Shown here one piece after another: positions 8,482-15,968 of a stretch of DNA of 64,000 nt. The position numbers were made by a program, and so were the translations under genes. Origin of the DNA: Paenibacillus sp. XY044. GTDB lineage: Bacteria; Bacillota; Bacilli; Paenibacillales; Paenibacillaceae. Location: assembly GCF_002257645.1 (NCBI RefSeq), contig NZ_NQMO01000001.1, positions 1,226,065 to 1,290,064 of the forward strand, given 5' to 3'. A model generated the notes under the pieces. It saw only the letters and a list, made by a program, of their open reading frames with translations, was not told the DNA's origin and did not search any database. Position 1 is the first letter of the stretch. Every line of letters begins with the position of its first letter.

Positions 8482-9363
8482 ATGAACAACCATTGGATGA
8501 GAAGGCAGCGCAGGCTGGGTTACGTCTTCATCGGGCCCAGCATGATCGGCGTGCTGCTGTTCTTTCTCATACCGGCCGCATACTCCCTGGGCTTGGTCTT
8601 CACGGATTACAAATTCATGAATCCCAAGGTCGGGTTCGTCGGTCTCGATAATATTACCCGGATGCTGCACGACAAACTGTTCTACCTGTCGCTGAAGAAC
8701 ACCGTGCTGTTCCTTGTGGCGGTACCGGTATCCATTGCGCTCGGTTTTGTCGTTGCGGTCATCCTGAACCAGCGGATCTATCTGAAAAAGCTTCTGCGCG
8801 CCCTGTACTTTATGCCGTACATAACGAGCGGGGTGGCCGTCGCGTTTGTCTGGATGCTGCTGTTCCAGCCGAAGCAGGGGCCGATCAACGGATTCCTCCG
8901 CGGCATCGGCTTCGAACATCCGCCGGGCTGGCTGTCAACCACCACCTCCTCAATGTTTGCGATCGATATCATTTGGGTCTGGTTCCTGATGGGCTATAAC
9001 ATGATCATTTATTTGGCGGCCCTGCAGGAGGTATCGCCGGAGCTGCTGGAAGCCGCGAAGATCGACGGTGCGCGGGCGGGGCAGCTGCTCCGCAAAATCA
9101 TCTGGCCTCTCGTCAGTCCCACTACGTTCCTGCTGCTGGTGACAGGAATGATCATGACGATCAAAACGTTCGGCATCATTCAGGCGACGACGCAGGGCGG
9201 TCCCGGAAACAGCACGACCATCCTGTCCCTGTACGTCTACCAGAACGCCTTCCGATATTACGACATGGGCTACGCCGCCACGATATCATGGGCGCTGTTC
9301 ATCATCATCCTGATCATCACGGTGATCCAATGGCTGGGTCAAAAACGATGGGTCCATTATTAA
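8482..9363 (+). CDS. Sugar ABC transporter permease (MalF/UgpA type)
   Basis: One of two membrane subunits of a carbohydrate importer. The 293-residue protein has about six membrane segments starting with LGYVFIGPSMIGVLLFFLIP, and near residue 190 the EAA loop SPELLEAAKIDGARAG, which contacts the ATPase subunit. QATTQGGPGNSTTIL is typical of MalF/UgpA permeases. A ribosome site (AGAAGGTAGG) precedes the ATG. The second permease begins 23 bases later. No ATPase gene lies nearby; many Firmicute importers of this type share one MsmX-like ATPase encoded elsewhere. Confidence 0.92.
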   Translation: MNNHWMRRQRRLGYVFIGPSMIGVLLFFLIPAAYSLGLVFTDYKFMNPKVGFVGLDNITRMLHDKLFYLSLKNTVLFLVAVPVSIALGFVVAVILNQRIYLKKLLRALYFMPYITSGVAVAFVWMLLFQPKQGPINGFLRGIGFEHPPGWLSTTTSSMFAIDIIWVWFLMGYNMIIYLAALQEVSPELLEAAKIDGARAGQLLRKIIWPLVSPTTFLLLVTGMIMTIKTFGIIQATTQGGPGNSTTILSLYVYQNAFRYYDMGYAATISWALFIIILIITVIQWLGQKRWVHY

Positions 9364-9386
9364 GAGAAAGAGAGGCCTGATACATC

Positions 9387-10232
9387 ATGGAACTAAATAA
9401 ACGAATGCTGGCCGGCACACCGGGCAGGCTGCTGGTGACGCTGATCATGCTGGCGCTGGCCATCGTGATGGTGATGCCTTTTTTATGGATGATCAGCACG
9501 TCCCTGAAAACACCGACCGAGGTGTTCAAATACCCGATCGAGTGGATTCCCGCGCATCCGACGTGGGAGCATCACCTCAAGGTGTGGACCGGACCGAAAA
9601 GCTTCGGCACCTATTACCTGAACTCGCTGAAGATTGCCTTCATCGGCATGGCGGGAGCCACCTTCCTGTCCGCCTTCGCGGCATACGGCTTTGCCCGGAT
9701 CGAATTCAAGGGAAGAAATGCACTGTTCATGCTATATTTATCCATGATGATGATTCCCCCTCAGGTGCTGTTCGTGCCCAAGTTTATCATGTTTGAATGG
9801 GCCGGCATCTATAATACGCATCTTGCACTGATTCTGCCCGGGTTGTTCACGATTTTCGGCGTATTCATGCTGCGCCAGTTCTTTCTGTCCATTCCGCATG
9901 AGATTTCCGAGTCGGCCTTTATCGATGGAGCAGGGCATTTCCGGATTTTCTTCCGGCTCATTCTGCCTCTCGCCAAACCGGCGCTGGCCACCTTGGCCAT
10001 CATCGATTTCTCCTGGCAGTGGAACGATTACGAGAACGCGCTGGTCTTTTTGATCGATGAGCGGCTGTACACCATTCCGCTTGGACTTCAGAATTTTATT
10101 CTGGAAAATACGGTGGACTACAACGGCATGATGGCCGCGGCGTCTGCGGGCATTGTCCCGATGATCGTCGTGTTTGCGATCGGCCAGCGCTACATTATTC
10201 AAGGCTTGACCAACTCTGCGGTGAAAGGGTGA
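9387..10232 (+). CDS. Sugar ABC transporter permease (MalG/UgpE type)
   Basis: Second membrane subunit of the importer. The 281-residue protein begins with a cytoplasmic tail and a segment VMVMPFLWMISTSLKTPTEV, typical of MalG-type permeases, and carries the EAA loop IPHEISESAFIDGAGH near residue 175, followed by ILPLAKPALATLAI. The sequence FSWQWNDYENALVFL is a standard signature of the subgroup. It is preceded by a GAGAGG-type ribosome site and followed after four bases by the FAD oxidoreductase gene, so the three form one operon. Confidence 0.92.
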   Translation: MELNKRMLAGTPGRLLVTLIMLALAIVMVMPFLWMISTSLKTPTEVFKYPIEWIPAHPTWEHHLKVWTGPKSFGTYYLNSLKIAFIGMAGATFLSAFAAYGFARIEFKGRNALFMLYLSMMMIPPQVLFVPKFIMFEWAGIYNTHLALILPGLFTIFGVFMLRQFFLSIPHEISESAFIDGAGHFRIFFRLILPLAKPALATLAIIDFSWQWNDYENALVFLIDERLYTIPLGLQNFILENTVDYNGMMAAASAGIVPMIVVFAIGQRYIIQGLTNSAVKG

Positions 10233-10236
10233 GAAG

Positions 10237-12483
10237 ATGAAAACCGAGACGATATTAAGCGACGTGACTGTCATTGGCGGCGGGCTGGCCGGCGTATGCG
10301 CCGCCATTGCGGCGGCAAGGCTCGGCAGCAAGGTCGTGCTTGTGAACAACCGTCCGGTCCTGGGCGGGAATTCAAGCAGCGAGGTGCGGGTGTGGGTGTG
10401 CGGGGCGACCGCACACGGCATCAACCGGTACGCAAGGGAGACCGGCATCATGGGCGAGCTGTTCGTGGAGAACCAGTACCGCAATCCGGACGGCAATCCG
10501 TACCTGTGGGATTTGGTGATCCTGGAAGCGGTGCGGGCGGAGCCGAACATCACGCTGCTGCTGAATACCGATGTGCATGAAGTCGAGGCGGACGGTCCGG
10601 AGGAGAACCGGACGATCCGGTCGGTGACCGGCTGGATGATGGGCTCCGAGCGGCGCATCCGCCTGGAAAGCCCGCTCTTTCTGGATTGTACAGGCGACGG
10701 CCTCGTCGGTTTTATGGCCGGTGCCCGGTACCGGATCGGCCGGGAATCCTCCCGTGAATATGGGGAAGCGTGGGCGCCGGATGAAGCGGATGCCATCACC
10801 TTGGGCAGCACGCTGTTGTTCTACACGAAGGACGCAGGACATCCCGTCCGGTTCGTACCGCCTTCCTTCGCCAAGGATATTACGCAAACGCCGATCCCGA
10901 TCAAGCGGGTCATCCGCAGCGGCGACTCGGGCTGCCATTATTGGTGGATCGAGTGGGGCGGCGAACGGGATACGGTCCACGACAATGAAGTCATTCGGGA
11001 CGAACTGTGGTCGGTCATTTACGGCATTTGGGACTATATCAAAAATTCGGGGCAGTTCGAGGCTGATACCATGACGCTGGAGTGGGTCGGTTCCATTCCG
11101 GGAAAACGGGAGTACCGCCGCTTTATCGGCGACTACGTGCTGAACCAAAACGACATCATTGCGCAGGAACCGTTTCCTGACCGCATCGCCTTCGGCGGCT
11201 GGTCCATCGACCTGCATCCGCCGCAGGGGATGTATGCCGAAGCCAGCGGCTCCAAGCATATGCACGCAGACGGCATCTATCATATCCCGTACCGCAGCCT
11301 GTATTCGGCGAACGTCTTGAATCTGTTGTTTGCCGGCCGCAATATCAGCGCTTCCCACGTGGCGTTTGGGACGACGCGCGTCATGGCGACCTGCGCGGTG
11401 ATGGGGGAAGCGGCCGGCACCGCCGCTTCGCTGTGCGCGGCGAAGGGTGTTTCGCCGCGCGATATTTACCGCTCACATCTGCATGAGCTGCAGCAGACGC
11501 TGCTCCGGCAGGATGCATCCGTCATCGGCCTCAGGCATGAAGACGACCGGGACCTGGCCCGCCTGGCAAAGGTATCGGCAGCGTCGATTCGCGGCAGCAT
11601 CGGCGTTACCAAGCCGCATTCAGCCTACCGGCTGGAGCGGGATGCCGCAATTTTGTTTCCGGTGGAGCCGGCGATGGAAGGGCTTGAGCTGCTCGTGAAC
11701 GCGAGCGAAGATACCCGGCTTGCCGTGGAACTGTGGAGCACCGGCCGTCCGGAAAACTACGTTCCGTGCTCCAAAGTGGCTGAAGCCGAAAAGGCCGTCC
11801 TCAGAGGCGAAGCGCAGTGGGTATCCCTTCCACTGGCATGGGCGCCGGATACGCCGCAGAATGCTTTTGTCGTCATCCGCAGGAATCCGGATATCAGCTT
11901 GTACCAGGCGTCCGAACCGCTTAGCGGCGTCCTTGCTTTTGAGAAGGGCGCTGTACCTAACGCCTCGGCTGCTCTGGAGGACCATGACGAGAATCAGCCC
12001 GTCGTGGCATGGAGCATGAAAGCGCTGGTCCGGCTGCCGTTCTGCTTCAAGGTCAAGGGCATGACCGATGCCTATTCGCCGGCGAAGGCGGTCGGCGGTT
12101 ACAAGCGGCCCTTCGGGGGGCCGAATTTATGGGCATCGGATACGATTGGACCGGAAGATGAGGCGTGGCTTCAGTTGACATGGGAGGGAGAAATCACGCT
12201 GCAGGAAGTCCGGCTGACGTGGAACGATGATGTAAACGAAGACCTGATCAACCTGCATCATCATCGCACACCCTTCGATGTCATCCCTGAACTGGTCAAG
12301 TCTTACCGGATCGTGGCACGGACTCATGGAGAATGGATCACGATTGCAGCTGCAAAAGAAAACCGGCGCAGAAGCAATCGGATTTGTTTGCATAATCGTA
12401 TTGCCGCCGATGCCTTGCGCATCGTGATCGAAGAAACCAACGGCGCTTCCGCCGCCGAGCTCGTAGAGATTCGGGTGTACTGA
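10237..12483 (+). CDS. FAD-dependent oxidoreductase of the sugar importer operon
   Basis: A 748-residue flavoprotein. Residues about 8-36 form the dinucleotide fold DVTVIGGGLAGVCAAIAAA, followed by VLGGNSSSEVRVWVCGA, FLDCTGDGLVGFMAGARYRIG and, around 365-395, LLFAGRNISASHVAFGTTRV with TCAVMGEAAGTAA, the layout of the FAD_oxidored family (Pfam PF12831). The last 300 residues look like beta-sandwich accessory domains. No signal peptide, so the protein is probably cytoplasmic. Homologues are often found in polysaccharide-use loci, some annotated as xanthan lyase, but the reaction is not established; oxidation of a sugar or uronate after import is plausible. Translationally close to the permease gene (4-base gap); terminator follows. 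Confidence 0.8.
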   Translation: MKTETILSDVTVIGGGLAGVCAAIAAARLGSKVVLVNNRPVLGGNSSSEVRVWVCGATAHGINRYARETGIMGELFVENQYRNPDGNPYLWDLVILEAVRAEPNITLLLNTDVHEVEADGPEENRTIRSVTGWMMGSERRIRLESPLFLDCTGDGLVGFMAGARYRIGRESSREYGEAWAPDEADAITLGSTLLFYTKDAGHPVRFVPPSFAKDITQTPIPIKRVIRSGDSGCHYWWIEWGGERDTVHDNEVIRDELWSVIYGIWDYIKNSGQFEADTMTLEWVGSIPGKREYRRFIGDYVLNQNDIIAQEPFPDRIAFGGWSIDLHPPQGMYAEASGSKHMHADGIYHIPYRSLYSANVLNLLFAGRNISASHVAFGTTRVMATCAVMGEAAGTAASLCAAKGVSPRDIYRSHLHELQQTLLRQDASVIGLRHEDDRDLARLAKVSAASIRGSIGVTKPHSAYRLERDAAILFPVEPAMEGLELLVNASEDTRLAVELWSTGRPENYVPCSKVAEAEKAVLRGEAQWVSLPLAWAPDTPQNAFVVIRRNPDISLYQASEPLSGVLAFEKGAVPNASAALEDHDENQPVVAWSMKALVRLPFCFKVKGMTDAYSPAKAVGGYKRPFGGPNLWASDTIGPEDEAWLQLTWEGEITLQEVRLTWNDDVNEDLINLHHHRTPFDVIPELVKSYRIVARTHGEWITIAAAKENRRRSNRICLHNRIAADALRIVIEETNGASAAELVEIRVY

Positions 12484-12498
12484 TTAGTTGCACTGTTT

Positions 12499-12531
12499 AA
12501 GGCAGCCCATACACAAGGATGGCTGCCTTTT
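12499..12531 (+). terminator. Terminator after the importer/oxidoreductase operon
   Basis: Stem AAGGCAGCCCAT (12499-12510) / ATGGCTGCCTT (12519-12529) with one bulged base, followed by TTTT. Confidence 0.8.
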
Positions 12532-12667
12532 CGGCGTTGCGAAAATTAGATAGTTGGTCCTATAGCGAACCGCAGAATGAGACGAAGTTCCTTTTTTGTT
12601 GGAAAACTGAACCATATCCGGGATTGAAAACGTAATACTGAATAATCCAACAAAAGGAGGTTCATTC

Positions 12668-14740
12668 ATGAAAAAAAGGATGGCATGGCTTCTGACTGCC
12701 GCGCTGACATTGACTCCGCTGGTTCCGACCGCGGCGATGGCGTCGGGCACGGAAGCAGCGGTTCCCGCTAAAGGGCTGGAACAAATCGCCACGGAAAAGG
12801 CGGCATTGCTCACGAAGCAGTACGGAACGGTCAGCGTGCAGTACGCGCTCATCGATCAAGGGAAGATCCAAGTTTCCGGCCAAACCGGAACGAATGATGA
12901 AGGGGGCAAGGTTCCGCTTACGAGCGGCACGATGTACGGCATCGGCTCAACGAGTAAAATGTTTACGGCCGCCGCCGTCATGAAGCTGGTCGACGAGGGG
13001 AAAATCAATCTGGACACTCCGCTTGTACAGTACATACCGGATTTCAAGATGAAGGATGAGCGCTACAAGCAAATCACCCCGCGCATGCTGCTGAACCATT
13101 CCTCAGGGTTTCAAGGATCCAGCCTGAATAATGCGTTCTTGTTTGAAGACTCGGACCCTTACGCGCACGACACACTGTTAGAGCAGCTGTCCAAGCAAAG
13201 CTTGAAGGCCGATCCGGGCGCTTTCTCAGTGTATTGCAACGACGGCTTTACGCTGGCGGAGATCTTGGTGGAACGCGTTAGCGGGATGAAATTTACCGCC
13301 TTCGTTCATCAGTATTTCACCGAACCGCTGGACATGAAGAACACGAAAACTTCGCAGGATATGGTGGATACGGCACAAACGGCAGGGCTGTATTATCCAG
13401 GCATCCAGCAGCAGCTTCCGAATGAAACGGTCAACGTGATCGGTGCGGGAGGTATTTATTCCACTGCGGAAGATTTGGTACGGTTCTCGCAAATCTTTAC
13501 CGGGCAACAGCAAGGCATCCTGTCCGCCAAGTCGGTGGAGGCCATGGGTCAGCCTGAATACAAAAATGGACTATGGCCGAAAGATGCGGATAATTCCTTC
13601 GACTACGGGCTAGGCTGGGACAGCGTAAGGCTGTATCCGTTTAACGACTATAATATCAAAGCGGTTGTCAAAGGCGGGGATACGATTCTGTACCACGCTT
13701 CGCTGATCGCCCTTCCGGATCAGAACATGGCCGCAGCCGTCGTATCCTCAGGCGGAAGCAGTTCGACGAACCAGCTCCTGGCGACCCAGATTCTTCTGGA
13801 GGCGCTGAAAGAAAAAGGGACGATCAAGGAGATCAAGCCGGATAAATCGTTCGGGAAGCCGGTTCCTGCCAGCATGCCGGAGGATCTGAAGAAGAATGCG
13901 GGATATTACGGCTCGACCAATCAACTGGTCAAGGTTGACCTGAAGGACGGAATGATGTCCGTCACGGTTCCGAATGTGCCTGAGTATCCGGCGGAGAAGT
14001 ATGTGTACACTTCGGACGGAACATTCGTGAACGAAGCGGGTACCGCCGAAGTCAGCTTTGTGACCGAAAAGAACGGTTTGACTTACCTCTGGGTCCGGGA
14101 ATACAGCAGCATTCCTGAGCTCGGGCAAATTGCATTGTCCCATTATCTGGCCCAGAAGCTGGACAGCAACCCGTTGACGAAAGACACGGCCAAAGCATGG
14201 GAGCAGCGCGAAGGCAAAACCTATTACCCGGTAAACGAGAAATACACGTCGATCATGTACTTGATGAAGCCAACGCTGGAGATTAAGCGGGCCCAAGATT
14301 TCCAAGGGTATTTGAACGACAAGAAAATTACCGGACCGAATACGGCAGCCAGCGTTCTGCAGGTTCCGGGCATGGGCGGCCGGGATACTTCGGAGTACAG
14401 CTTCTATAAAAAAGAGGGTGCCGAGTACCTGGAAGCCGCAGGAAGCGTGTTCGTCAGCGAGGATCTGGTTAAGCCGCTGTACCATGGCAAACTCTCGAAC
14501 GTAAGCATCAAGGCTGATGGTTACGCAAGATGGTTCACGGTTCCGGAGGCGGCCGCCGGAAAAACGATGACGGTGAAGCTTCCGGTCGAAGGCGGATTCG
14601 TCGTTTATGACGCTGAAGGCAACTGCGTAAATATGAGCGAAGCCAGTGGATCCAACCAAGTCGTTCTGCCCAAGAACGGAACGATTGTTTTCGCAGGTGA
14701 CGCCGGATCTTCGTTCAGCATCGAACTGGAGAAAAAATAA
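12668..14740 (+). CDS. Secreted serine hydrolase of the beta-lactamase/penicillin-binding fold
   Basis: A 690-residue exported protein. It has a signal peptide (MKKRMAWLLTAALTLTPLVP, cleavage probably after AMA), then a class C beta-lactamase-like domain with nucleophile motif S94-T-S-K97 in GIGSTSKMFTAAAVMKLV, second motif Y189-C-N191, and K335-G-G near LYHASLIALP. The C-terminal 300 residues have no family that I recognise and could be lipocalin-like or sugar-binding. Members of this family include esterases and D-amino-acid peptidases; a true beta-lactamase role is not implied. It stands alone between two terminators, with a ribosome site AAAGGAGG before the ATG. Confidence 0.85.
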   Translation: MKKRMAWLLTAALTLTPLVPTAAMASGTEAAVPAKGLEQIATEKAALLTKQYGTVSVQYALIDQGKIQVSGQTGTNDEGGKVPLTSGTMYGIGSTSKMFTAAAVMKLVDEGKINLDTPLVQYIPDFKMKDERYKQITPRMLLNHSSGFQGSSLNNAFLFEDSDPYAHDTLLEQLSKQSLKADPGAFSVYCNDGFTLAEILVERVSGMKFTAFVHQYFTEPLDMKNTKTSQDMVDTAQTAGLYYPGIQQQLPNETVNVIGAGGIYSTAEDLVRFSQIFTGQQQGILSAKSVEAMGQPEYKNGLWPKDADNSFDYGLGWDSVRLYPFNDYNIKAVVKGGDTILYHASLIALPDQNMAAAVVSSGGSSSTNQLLATQILLEALKEKGTIKEIKPDKSFGKPVPASMPEDLKKNAGYYGSTNQLVKVDLKDGMMSVTVPNVPEYPAEKYVYTSDGTFVNEAGTAEVSFVTEKNGLTYLWVREYSSIPELGQIALSHYLAQKLDSNPLTKDTAKAWEQREGKTYYPVNEKYTSIMYLMKPTLEIKRAQDFQGYLNDKKITGPNTAASVLQVPGMGGRDTSEYSFYKKEGAEYLEAAGSVFVSEDLVKPLYHGKLSNVSIKADGYARWFTVPEAAAGKTMTVKLPVEGGFVVYDAEGNCVNMSEASGSNQVVLPKNGTIVFAGDAGSSFSIELEKK

Positions 14741-14793
14741 TATACTACATGTAACCTGCTATCATATCTCATCACTTCATATCGGTTTAACAC

Positions 14794-14838
14794 CAAACCA
14801 CCGCATCCTTCACTTGCTGAAGGGACGGTGGTTTGTTT
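14794..14838 (+). terminator. Terminator after the beta-lactamase-fold gene
   Basis: Stem CAAACCACCG (14794-14803) / CGGTGGTTTG (14826-14835) with an inner CCTTCA/TGAAGG stem, followed by TTT. Confidence 0.75.
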
Positions 14839-14949
14839 CGTTATAGCGGGAGAAATCCTGGCTGTAACCAATGAGCCGCCATCCTTTTGGATTACACAGC
14901 TCGTATACAGTAAAATAAGTTAAATCCGCAGCTCGCATTCGATCCGCTC

Positions 14950-14981
14950 TTGACCCTCACATTAGTGTCAGGGATTACAAT
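14950..14981 (+). promoter_or_regulatory. MerR-type promoter and operator
   Basis: -35 TTGACC (14950-14955) and -10 TACAAT (14976-14981) are 20 bases apart, too long for unaided sigma-A. The spacer holds the imperfect palindrome CCCTCACATTAGTGTCAGGG (14954-14973). This over-long spacer with a central dyad is the hallmark of promoters switched on by MerR-family proteins, and the next gene encodes one, so autoregulation is likely. Confidence 0.75.
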
Positions 14982-15016
14982 AAAGACGAACCGGGCAGGA
15001 AGGAGGAGATTGGGCC

Positions 15017-15391
15017 ATGAATATTGGAGAATTGGCGGAGCGGACCGGTGTCAGCATTCGTTCCCTTCGTTATTATGAACAAAAGGGGCTGCTTGCACCG
15101 CTACGAAAGGATAACGGGTACAGGGAATATACCCCGTTTGCGGTAGAGCAGGTTGAGGCGATCCAGTTGTATTTGAACCTCGGATTGTCCACCGACGAAA
15201 TTTCCGGAATTTTGCAGTGCGTTTTGCAGAACAAGGAAGCCTTTTGTAAAGACGTGCTGCCGATCTACCAGCAGAAGCTTCAGGAGATCGATAAACAGAT
15301 TCAGGTGCTGACCAGCATCCGGGCCAATTTAACCGAGCGCATCGATTCCATCTTGCTCGAGCGAACTAAATCCGGTCAGGAGGAATTTTAA
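15017..15391 (+). CDS. MerR-family transcriptional regulator
   Basis: A 124-residue regulator with an N-terminal winged helix (MNIGELAERTGVSIRSLRYY, then EQKGLLAPLRKDNGYREYT) and a C-terminal coiled coil from about residue 78 (IYQQKLQEIDKQIQVLTSI) for dimerisation. Two cysteines (C68 in LQCVLQ and C77 in EAFCKDVLP) lie in the effector region; a thiol-responsive sensor is possible but unproven. An AGGAGG-type ribosome site precedes the ATG. The stop codon abuts the thioredoxin ATG, so both are one operon driven by the MerR-type promoter at 14950. Confidence 0.9.
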   Translation: MNIGELAERTGVSIRSLRYYEQKGLLAPLRKDNGYREYTPFAVEQVEAIQLYLNLGLSTDEISGILQCVLQNKEAFCKDVLPIYQQKLQEIDKQIQVLTSIRANLTERIDSILLERTKSGQEEF

Positions 15392-15709
15392 ATGAGTATC
15401 CAAGCGGTCAATGATACGACGTTTGTGTCACAAATAAAAACCCAGGGAACCACGTTGGTGGAATTTGGGGCGGTATGGTGTCCACCCTGCAAGAAACTGC
15501 TCCCCCTGCTGGACGAATTGTCCGGAGAATTGGGAGATCAGGTGCAGTTCCTTCAAGTGGACTGCGATGAGTCTCCAGCTACCGCCAGCCAATTTCGGGT
15601 GATGTCCGTTCCGACAGTCATCGTGTTCCGCGACGGAGAGCCCGTTGAGAAGCTGGTCGGCCTGCGGCCGAAGAGTGTTTACGAGCAGATTGTATCCAAG
15701 CACAGCTGA
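15392..15709 (+). CDS. Thioredoxin-family protein with WCPPC active site
   Basis: A 105-residue cytoplasmic thioredoxin-fold protein. Its redox motif is C30-P-P-C33 in FGAVWCPPCKKLLP, where ordinary thioredoxin has CGPC; the cis-proline loop MSVPTVIVFRDG is intact. The CPPC centre suggests a redox potential different from TrxA. The gene starts immediately after the MerR stop, and its ribosome site (AGGAGG) lies inside the merR end, so it is probably made when the MerR protein detects its signal (a thiol, drug or oxidant). A weak hairpin terminator follows at 15802. Confidence 0.9.
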   Translation: MSIQAVNDTTFVSQIKTQGTTLVEFGAVWCPPCKKLLPLLDELSGELGDQVQFLQVDCDESPATASQFRVMSVPTVIVFRDGEPVEKLVGLRPKSVYEQIVSKHS

Positions 15710-15801
15710 CAAAAGGTATCAAGCTGTAAGTGAAGTGAGGCAGCGTTTCCAGTCACGGGGGATGCTTGACATCTGCGAGGATATTGGGGATTAGCATATC
15801 A

Positions 15802-15860
15802 GGCGGCGGTTCCGGAAGCATGGCTTTTTGCATGTGTGCCGGTCGCCGTCTTTGTTTGTT
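15802..15860 (+). terminator. Possible terminator after the thioredoxin gene
   Basis: GGCGGCG (15802-15808) can pair with CGCCGTC (15844-15850), with a second inner CCGG/CCGG pairing, followed by TTTGTTTGTT. Imperfect, so only moderately supported. Confidence 0.4.
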
Positions 15861-15931
15861 GGAGGAGGAGTAAGAAAACACAAACCGATCGATAAAAACG
15901 ACATGTTAAACGATGGAAACCCTTGTTAATA

Positions 15932-15945
15932 TGTAAGCGATTTCA
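15932..15945 (+). promoter_or_regulatory. Perfect cre (CcpA) site
   Basis: TGTAAGCGATTTCA fits TGWAANCGNTNWCA at every position. It lies 23 bases before the TTG start of the next gene, just ahead of its ribosome site, where CcpA would act as a roadblock. It implies catabolite repression of the secreted beta-helix protein. Confidence 0.7.
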
Positions 15946-15968
15946 AAATAAGGAAGGTGGGATATGAT

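Noticed and set aside
12620..12640. TGAAAACGTAATAC as cre site before the beta-lactamase-fold gene
   Set aside because: Left half fits but the right half does not.
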